NCBI RefSeq assembly: GCF_009905605.1
Contig: NZ_JAAAKZ010000005.1
Coordinates: 62,001 to 126,000, forward strand
Source of the DNA: Runella sp. CRIBMP
GTDB lineage: Bacteria > Bacteroidota > Bacteroidia > Cytophagales > Spirosomataceae
DNA: 64,000 bases
Direction: 5' to 3'
Shown here: positions 19,548 to 29,174 of the stretch, one piece after another
Layout: each line of letters begins with the position of its first letter
How positions within the stretch are numbered: position 1 is the first letter of the stretch
Translations under genes and position numbers: made by a program
The notes under the pieces: model-generated
Told to the model about the DNA's origin: nothing
The model's database searches: none
What the model saw: the letters and a program-made list of their open reading frames with translations, nothing else

Positions 19548-22500
19548 TCAAACCCTGATTACTTCATTTCGCTCAATATACACCAGCAACGATTCGACCC
19601 TTGGGTAGCCCATTTCATAGAAAAGTTTGGCGTAACGTTTAATCTGTATGGTATGACTTTCGAGCGGAATACCCGTTTTGTAATCGACGATTACGACTCG
19701 GTCATTCAAGTGTACTACCCGGTCGGGGCGGTGAATATTTCCATCGGGGGTTAAAATTTCGCGCTCATTGATGACGTTAGACTCCATTTCAAATAGCCCT
19801 TGCAAATCAGGGTGTTGAAGAATTTTATCGAGGCTCTTACGAATATCTTCGGCTTCGATATTATCAATTATGCCTTCCGTTTGCAATCGAACCAAAGCCG
19901 AGGGAACGTCCTCGGGCGTACGTACCATCGAAAGGGCACGGTGGACTTTGTTGCCGTGGTCGCGTTTTTTCTCAAATGTTTCTACGTCAAAGATACGATT
20001 GGCCAAGCGCCGCAGGCGCAACTCGCGGCTGCGGTCCGTAGAGATAATCTGCGGGACATAAAAAGTGGGTGCCTGAAGGGTGGCGTGAGGAGTTCGCGGA
20101 GCGAGTTGCGCCAGTGTTTCAAGGCTCCCGATTGCGGGTTCTGGTGTGCTTTCCAAATACTGATACAGCCAATAACTTACTTTTCTGGGAGATTTGATTT
20201 TGGCAAAATTTTCTTCTTTGGCCAACACGTACAGTTTTTTGGTCGGACGCGTAAACGCCACGTACAACAAGTTTAGGTTTTCAACAAATACGCGCTCACG
20301 CTCCTCTTTATACTGTAATGCTACCGACTCGGTAGTCTGCAACAATGTCTCTTTTACTTGAACCGAACCCGTTTGGAGCCACTTGGTCTCCGTGTGTTCA
20401 ATCATTTCACCACTTTCAGCGTCTTTTGTACCAAAACCGCCAATGCCCAACTCCTCTGACTTATCAAGATTTACCCACATCGAATCGCGTTTGGCATTGG
20501 GCACAAAATCCCAATCGGCGTACGGAATAATCACCACGGGGTACTCCAAGCCTTTGGAACGGTGGATGGTCTGCACCGTAATCGCGTTGGGGTCTGACGG
20601 TGCCGAAATGGAAATCTTCTCTTTTTGGGTTTCCCAATAATCCAGAAAATCGGCCAAATGACTGCCGCGTTTGGTATTGAATTCCAAGACCACATCCAGA
20701 AAACGAAACAGATAATCACGCTCATCTACGATTTCAAACAGCCCGAACGTCTGCACCAATTTTTCGGCCAGCTCATACGCACTGATTTGGAGCAATCGGT
20801 ACGGATTCAAAAACGCATCAACGACATAGCCCTCTTTCAGCTCGCCAGCTTCGGCCTTGACTTGGCGCAAACATTCATTGATATACACGTAAAACTCCCG
20901 CACATCGTGCGATTCCACCACCGTTTTTAGGCGTTGATTGTCTTTGTTGTCGGGAATGCGTTTGACAATCATTCGGAAAAATAAATAGAGCGCTTCGTAC
21001 TTATCCAATCGGCTGTCGGGCTTAACGAGCACGCGCATAAAGGCAGTCACCAAATTGACGGCCCCCGAAAAACGCAGCGAAAGTGAATCGTCTGAAATGA
21101 TGTTGTACCCATTCTCTTTCAGGTGGTTAGCTATTTTTTTTGCATCTTTCTTGTACCGACACAACACCGAAATATCGCCCACGCTAAACCCGTCGATTTC
21201 GGTTGCTTGCTGAATCAGAGCCAGCGTGCGGTTAATCATGGCGGGCGTATCGTCGTCGTCGTTGGTGTCGTTATTCAGGGCGGGAATAAACTCAATCTGC
21301 ACTTCACCGCCCGTTTTGGGATTGGGTGGCAACTCCTGCGCCACCTGCTCAAACACATCGTGCGAAAGCGGAAATTGGTCGCGATAAAGTTCTTCAATTC
21401 TGCCAAAAAACGCGTTATTAAACTCAATGATTTCTTTGGCGCTCCGACGATTGACCCGTAGCACATCGCCCGTCAAATGCCACTGAATGCTTTCTAGGCG
21501 CTCCACCGTCAACTCGCTGTCGCCCAGAGATTGCGCCAATCGGTCCAAATTCTGGGAATGAAGCGCGATGATTTGGTCCATGTCGCCGCCCCGAAAACGG
21601 TAAATGGCCTGCTTAGAATCTCCCACCGCGAGATTGAAGTGGTCGTAGCCGAGGCTGTTGTCAATCAGCGGCAACACATTGGCAAATTGCAATTTGGACG
21701 TATCCTGAAATTCGTCAATCAGAATATGGTTAAACTTCTCCCCCATCCGCTCATAAATAAACGGTACGGGGTCTTCGGTCACGATTTGCAGGATTTTTTG
21801 GTTAAACTCTGAGATATGTACGCGGTTATTTTCCCGCAACTGACGGTCAAATTCCTCCTTAATTTCATTCAACAACGACAGGTGATACAGGTGCGGAATG
21901 AGCTGTTGGTACAAAAAATAATTCCCACTCACCGCCAAACGATTTTCTTCAATTCGTTCGTAAAAATCCACCAATTGCGGTTTTATCTGCGCTACCGCTT
22001 CGACCACAAACGGGCGGGCGGTTTTGGTGAGCCAGCCTTTGTCGTTTTCGAATGCGTCTTTTTCGCGCGCTCCTGGCTCGGTCATCGCATCGGAAGTATC
22101 GGTGCGTTTTTTGAAATACCGAAACACCGTTCCGTACGAAAAATCTTTCTCGTCCAAGCCACTTTCCAGTATCAGTTGATGCCCTTTTTCGGCCCATTGC
22201 ACCAGTTGATTCTCCCACTTGCGCAGCGCACTCACCAGTTGCCGCCGAATTTTTTTAAAATCTTTGGCCGACAGATGCGCATTTTTCATGATGGCGGCGT
22301 AGCGTTGCTCATTGAGCAAATCGTTGGCAAAACCCGCCATAGCTTCGGGCAGGCTGTGGTAATTTTTTCCTTCCTGCCCCGCTTCCAAATAAAAAGATTC
22401 AAGAATATCTGTCAACTCGGTATATGCGTCGTCGCCCGTTTTTTCGAGCATTCGTTCTACGGCCATCAGCAACAACTCCCCCGCCTCCATCTCCACCTCA

Positions 22501-22919
22501 AACGAAAACGGAATCCCCAGTTCATCGGTAAACGCGCTCACCACCCTTTGCACAAAACTGTCGATGGTCAGAATGGCAAAGTCACTATAATCGTGCAAAA
22601 TTTGTTTAAAAACGCGGTTGGCCCGGTTACGAATGTCGCGTTCGCGGAGCTTGTACGCACCTTCGCGGTCGGCGAGGGATTCGGGGTATAACTCCTGAAT
22701 GATGTCGTGCAGCATCGGGTCTTCGTGGCCGTTGGCAAATGCCTCCAACTTGACCATGATGCGGTCTTTCATCTCACGCGTGGCGGCCTTGGTAAACGTA
22801 ATGGCCAGAATATGCTTGAAATAATAGGCGTTGTCGCTTTGCAAGGCGAGTTTGAGGTATTCTTTGGTAAGCGTATAGGTTTTTCCCGACCCTGCCGACG
22901 AACTAACAATTTTGAACAT
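19548..22919 (-). CDS. addA: AddA-type UvrD helicase-nuclease
   Basis: I choose the start at 22919, where the product begins 'MFKIVSSSAGSGKTYTL' with the Walker A at residues 9-14; a start at 22964 is also in frame. The roughly 1120-residue protein carries the UvrD/RecB helicase motifs: 'ILIDEFQDTSKLQ' (Walker B), 'AVGDSKQAIYRFRGGD' (motif III), 'TVQTIHRSKGLEYPVV' (motif V) and 'LLYVAFTRPTKKLYVL' (motif VI). The C-terminal 'VVIVDYKTG' is the PD-(D/E)XK nuclease core. With AddB it would unwind and degrade broken DNA ends and load RecA. It diverges from the GNAT gene at 23065. Confidence 0.9.
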   Translation of the reverse strand: MFKIVSSSAGSGKTYTLTKEYLKLALQSDNAYYFKHILAITFTKAATREMKDRIMVKLEAFANGHEDPMLHDIIQELYPESLADREGAYKLRERDIRNRANRVFKQILHDYSDFAILTIDSFVQRVVSAFTDELGIPFSFEVEMEAGELLLMAVERMLEKTGDDAYTELTDILESFYLEAGQEGKNYHSLPEAMAGFANDLLNEQRYAAIMKNAHLSAKDFKKIRRQLVSALRKWENQLVQWAEKGHQLILESGLDEKDFSYGTVFRYFKKRTDTSDAMTEPGAREKDAFENDKGWLTKTARPFVVEAVAQIKPQLVDFYERIEENRLAVSGNYFLYQQLIPHLYHLSLLNEIKEEFDRQLRENNRVHISEFNQKILQIVTEDPVPFIYERMGEKFNHILIDEFQDTSKLQFANVLPLIDNSLGYDHFNLAVGDSKQAIYRFRGGDMDQIIALHSQNLDRLAQSLGDSELTVERLESIQWHLTGDVLRVNRRSAKEIIEFNNAFFGRIEELYRDQFPLSHDVFEQVAQELPPNPKTGGEVQIEFIPALNNDTNDDDDTPAMINRTLALIQQATEIDGFSVGDISVLCRYKKDAKKIANHLKENGYNIISDDSLSLRFSGAVNLVTAFMRVLVKPDSRLDKYEALYLFFRMIVKRIPDNKDNQRLKTVVESHDVREFYVYINECLRQVKAEAGELKEGYVVDAFLNPYRLLQISAYELAEKLVQTFGLFEIVDERDYLFRFLDVVLEFNTKRGSHLADFLDYWETQKEKISISAPSDPNAITVQTIHRSKGLEYPVVIIPYADWDFVPNAKRDSMWVNLDKSEELGIGGFGTKDAESGEMIEHTETKWLQTGSVQVKETLLQTTESVALQYKEERERVFVENLNLLYVAFTRPTKKLYVLAKEENFAKIKSPRKVSYWLYQYLESTPEPAIGSLETLAQLAPRTPHATLQAPTFYVPQIISTDRSRELRLRRLANRIFDVETFEKKRDHGNKVHRALSMVRTPEDVPSALVRLQTEGIIDNIEAEDIRKSLDKILQHPDLQGLFEMESNVINEREILTPDGNIHRPDRVVHLNDRVVIVDYKTGIPLESHTIQIKRYAKLFYEMGYPRVESLLVYIERNEVIRV

Positions 22920-23064
22920 AAAGAAATCTTCCGGAGTTAAAGTCCTAAAGTTAGTCAGATTCAAAACGAAACCGCAGAAAGTAAGTCTTGAATTTTGTGT
23001 TCAACCAAATCCGCCCTAATTTGCCCCTTCAATTCAATTCCTGATTCTGCGAATCCATCACGCT

Positions 23065-23550
23065 ATGTCTGCCATTACTATTCGTACCGATATTCGCCCC
23101 GGAGACCTTGGGTACATTACCTATTTAGTGGGTATCATTTATGCCAAAGAGTACGGAATGACCCTCCTGAACGACATCGAAGTGGCTACTTTTTTGACGC
23201 ATTTTATCCAACATTATACTCCCGAAAAGGAACGTTTATGGGTGGCCGAAACCGACGAACACATCGTGGGCTGTATTCTGGTGTACGAAGAAAGTCCGGG
23301 CGTGGCACATCTGCGGTCGCTGATTCTGCATCCTTCGGTGCGCGGTCGTGGGTTGGGGCGTCAATTGATGCAACTCGCCATTGATTTTTGTCGTGAAGTG
23401 GGTTATCAGAAAATTACGCTTGAAACCTTTGATGAATTACAAGCCGCGCTGCATTTATACGATTCTTTTGGTTTCCAACTCACGGGCGAGCGCTTCCACG
23501 CCGAATGGGGCCGCCCCGTCCGGGAAGTACAATTTGAGTTGGTTTTATAA
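23065..23550 (+). CDS. GNAT-family N-acetyltransferase
   Basis: The 161-residue protein has the GNAT core. 'LRSLILHPSVRGRGLGRQLMQLAI' (residues about 90-113) contains the acetyl-CoA pyrophosphate loop (R-G-R-G-L-G). 'ALHLYDSFGFQLTGERF' is the usual C-terminal motif B region. The sequence resembles the acetyltransferase half of MarR-GNAT fusions, but the MarR part is absent. It would acetylate a small molecule or a protein amino group in the cytoplasm; the substrate cannot be told. It diverges from addA and is followed by another plus-strand gene after 30 bases, so the two may be cotranscribed. Confidence 0.85.
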   Translation: MSAITIRTDIRPGDLGYITYLVGIIYAKEYGMTLLNDIEVATFLTHFIQHYTPEKERLWVAETDEHIVGCILVYEESPGVAHLRSLILHPSVRGRGLGRQLMQLAIDFCREVGYQKITLETFDELQAALHLYDSFGFQLTGERFHAEWGRPVREVQFELVL

Positions 23551-23580
23551 AACTCGGCCAAATCATAACAAAAACACAAC

Positions 23581-24813
23581 ATGAAAACCCTGCTATTGAT
23601 TGTGCTTATGGGTTGGTGCACTTTTTCCTACGCCCAAACCATCACCATTGAAGGGCGCGTTTTGGATATCTCTAACAATCAACCCGTTCCCTTTGCGGGC
23701 GTGGGCATTGTGGGCAAAAGCGTCGGGACGGTGGCCAATGAGCAGGGGCGATTTAGCTTAAAACTAAGCCAACAATACGCTTCGGAAGTGCTCGTTATCA
23801 ATTGCATGGGGTTTGAATCGTACCAAATCCCCGTCAAAGCCGCCATTCAGTCAAGCCCGCTGGAAATCAAACTAAACGTAAACGCCATTCGGCTGAAAGA
23901 AGTGGTGGTAAAACCCGTAAACCCCACCGAAATCATTTACCAAGTCGTAGCACTCATACCCCAAAATTATGACCAAAACCCCAGCATTATTGAAGGCTTT
24001 TACCGAGAATCTGTCAAACAAGTACCGGCGAATCAATACTTTGCGTTTTCGGAAGGGGTTATTCAACTCTACAAATCTGGCGTAGATACCAATATCCCCG
24101 ATCAGGCGCGGATGATTAAAGGCCGCAAGAAAGAACTCCCGACCGCCGTTGTTACCGTCCAAAATGATACGTGCCCAATTCCGAGCATTACCAACGGACC
24201 GTATCTTGGCTATTTTCTGGACGTGGTCCGAGCGCGGGATTTTCCCCTGTATGACTTAAATTCCTACACTTTTGAATACGACGGCGCCCAAAGCATCGGC
24301 AACACTTTTCTGTACAAAATCAACTTCAAAAACAATTCCGTCACCAAACGCTCAGCTAATCAGCGATTTGCGACCTACAAAGGAACCCTTTACATCGAAA
24401 CTGAAAGCCTCGCGGTGGTTAAAGCAGAATACGAATTGAGCGATGCGGCATTGCGTCAATACGAACTCAGCTATCCAGGTATACGCCTCAAAAACCGTAA
24501 ATACATCATCAATTACGCTCCTTTTGAGGGCAAATGGTACCTCCACGATGCACGCGTGGTGAATGATTTTGAGTACGAATATTATGTCTGGCCTAAAGGA
24601 ACGCGGCCCAAAAACGCCCCCAAGCGCATTGATGTGGGGGTCGGGCTCCATAATCAAATGGCTTTTGTAACTACTCACATCCGCAACCGTAACGTACAAA
24701 AATTTCCGTTAAATCAAATTTTGAAAATTGATGCCTCTTTTTCGGAACAAAGCATGACCTTTGATGATGATTTTTGGAAGGATTTCAATATCATTGAAGA
24801 AGAGGAAAACTAA
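23581..24813 (+). CDS. Exported CarboxypepD_reg-like domain protein
   Basis: The 410-residue product starts with a signal peptide ('MKTLLLIVLMGWCTFSYAQ'). Residues about 22-110 form a CarboxypepD_reg-like beta-sandwich: 'IEGRVLDISNNQPVPFAGVGI', split here for length from 'GTVANEQGRFSL', then 'LKEVVVKPVNP'. This module opens SusC proteins and many other exported Bacteroidota proteins. The remaining 300 residues are beta-rich and have no named function. No TonB-receptor barrel follows, and the end ('NIIEEEEN') is acidic. It is probably periplasmic or associated with the outer membrane, as similar stand-alone proteins are thought to be. Confidence 0.65.
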   Translation: MKTLLLIVLMGWCTFSYAQTITIEGRVLDISNNQPVPFAGVGIVGKSVGTVANEQGRFSLKLSQQYASEVLVINCMGFESYQIPVKAAIQSSPLEIKLNVNAIRLKEVVVKPVNPTEIIYQVVALIPQNYDQNPSIIEGFYRESVKQVPANQYFAFSEGVIQLYKSGVDTNIPDQARMIKGRKKELPTAVVTVQNDTCPIPSITNGPYLGYFLDVVRARDFPLYDLNSYTFEYDGAQSIGNTFLYKINFKNNSVTKRSANQRFATYKGTLYIETESLAVVKAEYELSDAALRQYELSYPGIRLKNRKYIINYAPFEGKWYLHDARVVNDFEYEYYVWPKGTRPKNAPKRIDVGVGLHNQMAFVTTHIRNRNVQKFPLNQILKIDASFSEQSMTFDDDFWKDFNIIEEEEN

Positions 24814-24935
24814 TCCCAGGTGCTCCCTTTTCGGGTAGTTTCTTTGGCTTCTCAGCAAACGTTTTCTGAAATTTTGGTGTTAAAACCGATAGAGTAGACG
24901 AAATACAGTCCCGCAACCCAACTACAAGCGTCATT

Positions 24936-26717
24936 TTGAAAGCACTCGCTCACCTCAACAAATACTTAGTTAAATACAAATGGTACCTGATTTTAGGGAC
25001 TGTTTTCACGATTATTTCCAATCTTTTTGGAATCATTCCCGCCCAGCTAGTCCGTTATGCGCTTGATTTAGTGAAAGATACGCTTGATGTATACTTTCTC
25101 TTTAAAGGCTCTTCGCTTCAAGCTAATCTTTACGACATTTTCGCGTTTAGTATCTTGCTCTACGGGATTTTGATTCTTATCATGGCTTTGCTGAAAGGGA
25201 TATTCTTGTTTTTGGTGCGCCAAACCCTCATCGTCATGTCGCGACATATTGAGTACGACCTCAAAAACGAGATTTATGCTCATTACCAAACCCTGCCATT
25301 GAGCTTTTTTCGTCGCCAAAATACGGGTGATTTGATGGCACGTATCTCCGAAGATGTCAGCAAAGTACGCATGTATGTGGGGCCGTCCATCATGTACGGC
25401 ATCAATTTAATCACGCTGTTTATCCTGGTCATCAGCTACATGGTTTCGGTCAATGCCAAACTGACGTTTTATGTATTGCTGCCACTGCCGATTTTATCAC
25501 TTAGCATTTATTTCGTCAACACCATCATCATGAAGCGCTCAGAAGAATTGCAGGCGCAACTTTCCAGCGTTTCGACCTACGTACAGGAATCGTTCTCGGG
25601 TATTCGGGTTATCAAAGCCTTTGTCCGCGAACATGAGCAATTGCGAAACTTCGTCAAACAAAGCAACGACTACCGAAATAAGTCACTGAAACTAACCATT
25701 GTAGACTCTTTATTCTATCCTTTCATCATGGTCCTTGTCGGCCTGAGCAACGTGCTTATTGTTTTCGTGGGTGGGCAAGAAATCATGTCGGGTCGACTAA
25801 CGCCCGGCAACATTACGGAGTTTATTTTGTACGTGAGTATGCTCACTTGGCCCGTCATGGCGCTCGGCTGGACCACCAGCCAAACGCAGCGGGCAGCCGC
25901 GTCGCAGCAACGCATCAACGAGTTTCTGAACACAAAAACGGATTTGGTTTCCACCAAAAACCTTGAACATGACATTGCGGGAGATATTCATTTCCGCAAT
26001 GTAAGTTTTGATTATCCCGATACTGGCATCAAAGCCCTCAAAAACTTTAACCTAAGCGTAAAATCGGGGGAAACCGTGGCCATTTTGGGCACGACAGGTT
26101 CGGGCAAAAGTACGGTCGCGAATCTGCTCATGCGCCTGTATGACCCCACCGAAGGCGACATTTCGATTGATGGCATCCCCGTTAAAGATTTCAAACTGCA
26201 ATCGCTACGCGGGCAAATGGGCTACGTGCCACAAGATGTATTTTTATTCTCCGACAGCATCGAATCCAACGTGTCGTTTGGCTCAACCGAAATGTCATTT
26301 GAAAAAATCGAACAAGCCACCAAAGACGCTGACCTTTACGCCAACATTATCGAGTTTCCAGAAGGATTTAACACCCGCGTCGGTGAGCGGGGCATTACGC
26401 TTTCGGGCGGCCAAAAACAACGTCTTTCCATCGCCCGCGCCATTGCCCGCGACCCCAAAATATTGATTTTGGACGACTGCCTCTCCGCCGTAGATACTCA
26501 AACCGAAAACACCATTTTGAACAACATGAGCCGCATCATGAAAGACCGTACGTCGGTCATCATTTCGCACCGGGTTTCGTCGGCGAAACTAGCCGATTTT
26601 ATCGTTGTATTGGACGAAGGGCGAATCGTAGAGCAAGGCACCCACGAACTTTTAATGGACCAAAACGGGGTATATAAAGAACTGTATGAAAAGCAGTTGC
26701 AGAGCGAAGAAGTGTAA
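24936..26717 (+). CDS. ABC exporter half-transporter with degenerate Walker B
   Basis: The 593-residue protein joins six membrane helices (about residues 15-310) to an ATPase domain. The ATPase has Walker A 'GTTGSGKST' (about 385-393), signature 'LSGGQKQR' (about 489-496) and H-loop 'ISHRVS'. Walker B reads 'ILILDDCLSAVD': Asp514 replaces the catalytic Glu. This is the pattern of the YheI/MdlA-type half of heterodimeric multidrug exporters, so a partner subunit is expected. No partner is adjacent; the other ABC exporter of the window (59451-61274) has a normal Glu. The start is TTG at 24936. Substrate unknown; drugs or lipids are likely for the family. Confidence 0.85.
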   Translation: MKALAHLNKYLVKYKWYLILGTVFTIISNLFGIIPAQLVRYALDLVKDTLDVYFLFKGSSLQANLYDIFAFSILLYGILILIMALLKGIFLFLVRQTLIVMSRHIEYDLKNEIYAHYQTLPLSFFRRQNTGDLMARISEDVSKVRMYVGPSIMYGINLITLFILVISYMVSVNAKLTFYVLLPLPILSLSIYFVNTIIMKRSEELQAQLSSVSTYVQESFSGIRVIKAFVREHEQLRNFVKQSNDYRNKSLKLTIVDSLFYPFIMVLVGLSNVLIVFVGGQEIMSGRLTPGNITEFILYVSMLTWPVMALGWTTSQTQRAAASQQRINEFLNTKTDLVSTKNLEHDIAGDIHFRNVSFDYPDTGIKALKNFNLSVKSGETVAILGTTGSGKSTVANLLMRLYDPTEGDISIDGIPVKDFKLQSLRGQMGYVPQDVFLFSDSIESNVSFGSTEMSFEKIEQATKDADLYANIIEFPEGFNTRVGERGITLSGGQKQRLSIARAIARDPKILILDDCLSAVDTQTENTILNNMSRIMKDRTSVIISHRVSSAKLADFIVVLDEGRIVEQGTHELLMDQNGVYKELYEKQLQSEEV

Positions 26718-26859
26718 CCGACTGATTTTATTAAAGTCTTAGGAAACCACAAAATATAAAATGGCAAATTTGAAAAGTAAAAGTATTGGGAATCAAGAAG
26801 CAATGCTTTCAACTAAGGGAAATTGATTTTTAAGCTTTCCTTAAACCGTTATCACCCTT

Positions 26860-27186
26860 ATGCTTGACGATTCACACAAACTCTACTATAACATCAATGA
26901 AGTAGCCGCTCGTTACGGTTTTGATGCCTCCAAACTTCGGTATTGGGAATCAGTGTTTCCGATGCTAAAGCCCGAAAAACGCGGTGGTGACCGTATCTAC
27001 ACATCAGCAGATTTGGAAATTCTCGACGAAATTGTCTATCTCGTTGAGCACAAAAAACACAAATTGTCGGCCGCCCGCCAAATCATGGAATCGGACCGGA
27101 GTCAGCGAATCAAAATAAAACGGGCTATACAACAGTTGGAAGTTGTTAAACGTTACCTCCAAGACGTCAAAGAACTTCTCAAGTGA
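26860..27186 (+). CDS. MerR-family transcriptional regulator
   Basis: The 108-residue protein has a winged-helix MerR DNA-binding domain (residues about 8-78): 'YNINEVAARYGFDASKLRYW' is the helix-turn-helix and 'GDRIYTSADLEIL' the wing. A short coiled-coil tail ('IKRAIQQLEVVKRYLQDV') would make the dimer. There is no ligand-binding domain and no metal-binding cysteines, as in the short MerR proteins common in Bacteroidota. The stop codon overlaps the GTG start of the next gene by four bases, so both are coupled. Its target is unknown; the downstream exported protein is one candidate. Confidence 0.88.
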   Translation: MLDDSHKLYYNINEVAARYGFDASKLRYWESVFPMLKPEKRGGDRIYTSADLEILDEIVYLVEHKKHKLSAARQIMESDRSQRIKIKRAIQQLEVVKRYLQDVKELLK

Positions 27187-29171
27187 AAAACAGCATGAAA
27201 ATAGGCATAACAGCAGGGCTCATTGCGGGTATTTACCTAATCGCAACATATTTTTTTGGCGAACCCACCCCTACCACCACCCTCCAAGCTGTTCCTCCGC
27301 TCAAAGCCCTTCCACGCGCCCAAGCAGCTCTTGTTCATTTTGAATTTGAGCCTGACCCCAACCGCTACGAAGACCAACAACTCCAATTGAGGATTGAACG
27401 CCGTACCGACAATAAATTATACCTGGTCGATGCCTCAAAACCAGAGCAAGGGCGCACGACCTATTATGCCCTCAATGGCAGTGTCAACCGGGTGGATGCT
27501 CGTCAACTTACGCAGCAACCGCTTTTACCCAATCGCTGGATTCATCTTGTCAAATACGTCACGGAAGTAGCCAACGTAAATTCAGAAAGCTGGCTCACGT
27601 CGGCGTTTAACGTGGCCGCTGGGCAGGCCAAATACGCCGCCGCCTACGAGGCCATTTTTTGGGTGCGGGATTCGTTGGATAAAAACCCCTTTAAAATCGC
27701 CTACACTCAGCCGCTTTGGCCCAATAATGGTGCCGTGGGCGACAGTCGGATTTTCAAACAAACCCCCGCATTCACGTTGCTTAATAAAAAATACGGTTCT
27801 GAATCATTGCCCATTGACGAACCCGTTAAGAACTTACAAAAGGTCAGTTGGAACGTTAATCCCACTAAATTTAAACTCCTGTACGCGGGTGAAGTGGATG
27901 GCTTAATCAAGCACATTAAGCCGCAAAATAAGCAAGGAATTACCCGTTTTGACTCCAAACAACTCGACCAAGCCGCCGATTGGTTGGCTAAAAGCACCCC
28001 TGCCGACGCTTTTTCGGTCGATTTTGAGCCTGGCAAAGCCGAAGAAGGATGGTATTGGGACATGTCTGACCCCAACTTTGGGAAAATCATGTATGAGCTT
28101 TCAGATCGAATTTACAAACGCCACGGAAAGTTGTTTTATTCGTGGATTGGGGATGCACCGTCGTTTACGTTTAAGGGGAACAGCTTCACATTGGACGGCT
28201 ACGCCAACGACAACTGGAGCGCCGGCAAAAAAAATATTGATGACTATTTGGCCATTCATCAAGAAGCAAAATCCATCCAAAACATAAAAATCCCTTATCC
28301 GACCATCCTCATGACGGGTTTTGGCTATACCAGCAGCACCGTCAATACGAGTGATGCCACCGACCAACCCCCTCAAGTCTGGAAAGCGCCCGTCAACTGG
28401 TACCTGCGAACGCTGGACATCCTCAATCTAAAATCGTTGATTGTTCCCCAAAAAGTAAAATTCCTCAACTTTATTTGGCCCTACGAAGACAAACCCGCCG
28501 ACGCCCGACGCAGCTACACGCGGCGTTTTAGGGTAGGAAATGGCACCAAAGGCTACATCAGGCAACTAGACAATCGGGTGATGTACCCCATGAATCTGGT
28601 GCGCGATGCAGTATTTATTCATCTCTGCAATCCACGCGTTTTCTACACCAATTACTGGATTTTTGGCCAATCCTACAATCCGTATCAGGCGTTGAGGTAT
28701 TCCAAAATCAACGGAAATCTTTCGTGTGAATCGCAAAAGACGGGGGGGTATTTTGTGTATGAGTACCAAGGACCCGACCAACCCACCTGCCCCTCACTCA
28801 ACGAAGATTACATCGGCAAAGACGCCCTCGGGATAGCTACCATGGTGCAGGCACATGAGTTGTTTGCCAAGTATCAGCACATTCTGGATGGCACCCAAAC
28901 CCGCGAAAGCTACGGTTTTGACTACCGAAGAGCAACGCAGGAAACCATAAAAGCGGTTTGGCAAAATGACACGGGAGAGTTTGCGCGGGCGTTTAAACAC
29001 AATCAGCCGTGGCTACAAGTGTGGAAAAACCCAAAAACGGGCAAACGTCTGCTGTTGTTTCAGGACAATTTTGCCGAAGCCTTCGAGCCAGTCATGTTTA
29101 CGACCACCATCAACGGCAAAAAAATACAGCGAAACGTAGAGGGGAATACGCTGTATTTAGAAGAATTGTAA
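27183..29171 (+). CDS. Uncharacterised exported protein with TIM-barrel-like acidic motif
   Basis: The product has 662 residues from GTG 27183 or 658 from ATG 27195; the second also gives a good signal anchor ('MKIGITAGLIAGIYLIATYF'). I do not recognise the family. Around residues 274-284 'DAFSVDFEPG' looks like the end of a barrel strand carrying two acidic residues (Asp280, Glu282), as in some glycoside hydrolases, and the part before it reads like a substrate-binding domain. Aromatic-rich segments (Trp and Tyr in 'EEGWYWD', 'FNFIWPYEDK'-like regions) fit a carbohydrate-active enzyme. This is inference. It is coupled to the MerR gene and ends three bases from the convergent amylase gene. 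Confidence 0.5.
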   Translation: MKNSMKIGITAGLIAGIYLIATYFFGEPTPTTTLQAVPPLKALPRAQAALVHFEFEPDPNRYEDQQLQLRIERRTDNKLYLVDASKPEQGRTTYYALNGSVNRVDARQLTQQPLLPNRWIHLVKYVTEVANVNSESWLTSAFNVAAGQAKYAAAYEAIFWVRDSLDKNPFKIAYTQPLWPNNGAVGDSRIFKQTPAFTLLNKKYGSESLPIDEPVKNLQKVSWNVNPTKFKLLYAGEVDGLIKHIKPQNKQGITRFDSKQLDQAADWLAKSTPADAFSVDFEPGKAEEGWYWDMSDPNFGKIMYELSDRIYKRHGKLFYSWIGDAPSFTFKGNSFTLDGYANDNWSAGKKNIDDYLAIHQEAKSIQNIKIPYPTILMTGFGYTSSTVNTSDATDQPPQVWKAPVNWYLRTLDILNLKSLIVPQKVKFLNFIWPYEDKPADARRSYTRRFRVGNGTKGYIRQLDNRVMYPMNLVRDAVFIHLCNPRVFYTNYWIFGQSYNPYQALRYSKINGNLSCESQKTGGYFVYEYQGPDQPTCPSLNEDYIGKDALGIATMVQAHELFAKYQHILDGTQTRESYGFDYRRATQETIKAVWQNDTGEFARAFKHNQPWLQVWKNPKTGKRLLLFQDNFAEAFEPVMFTTTINGKKIQRNVEGNTLYLEEL

Positions 29172-29174
29172 TGA

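Noticed and set aside
21816-22691. Long plus-strand open frame inside addA
   Set aside because: It is the mirror of a well-supported minus-strand gene with full helicase motifs; its translation has no domain and odd composition.
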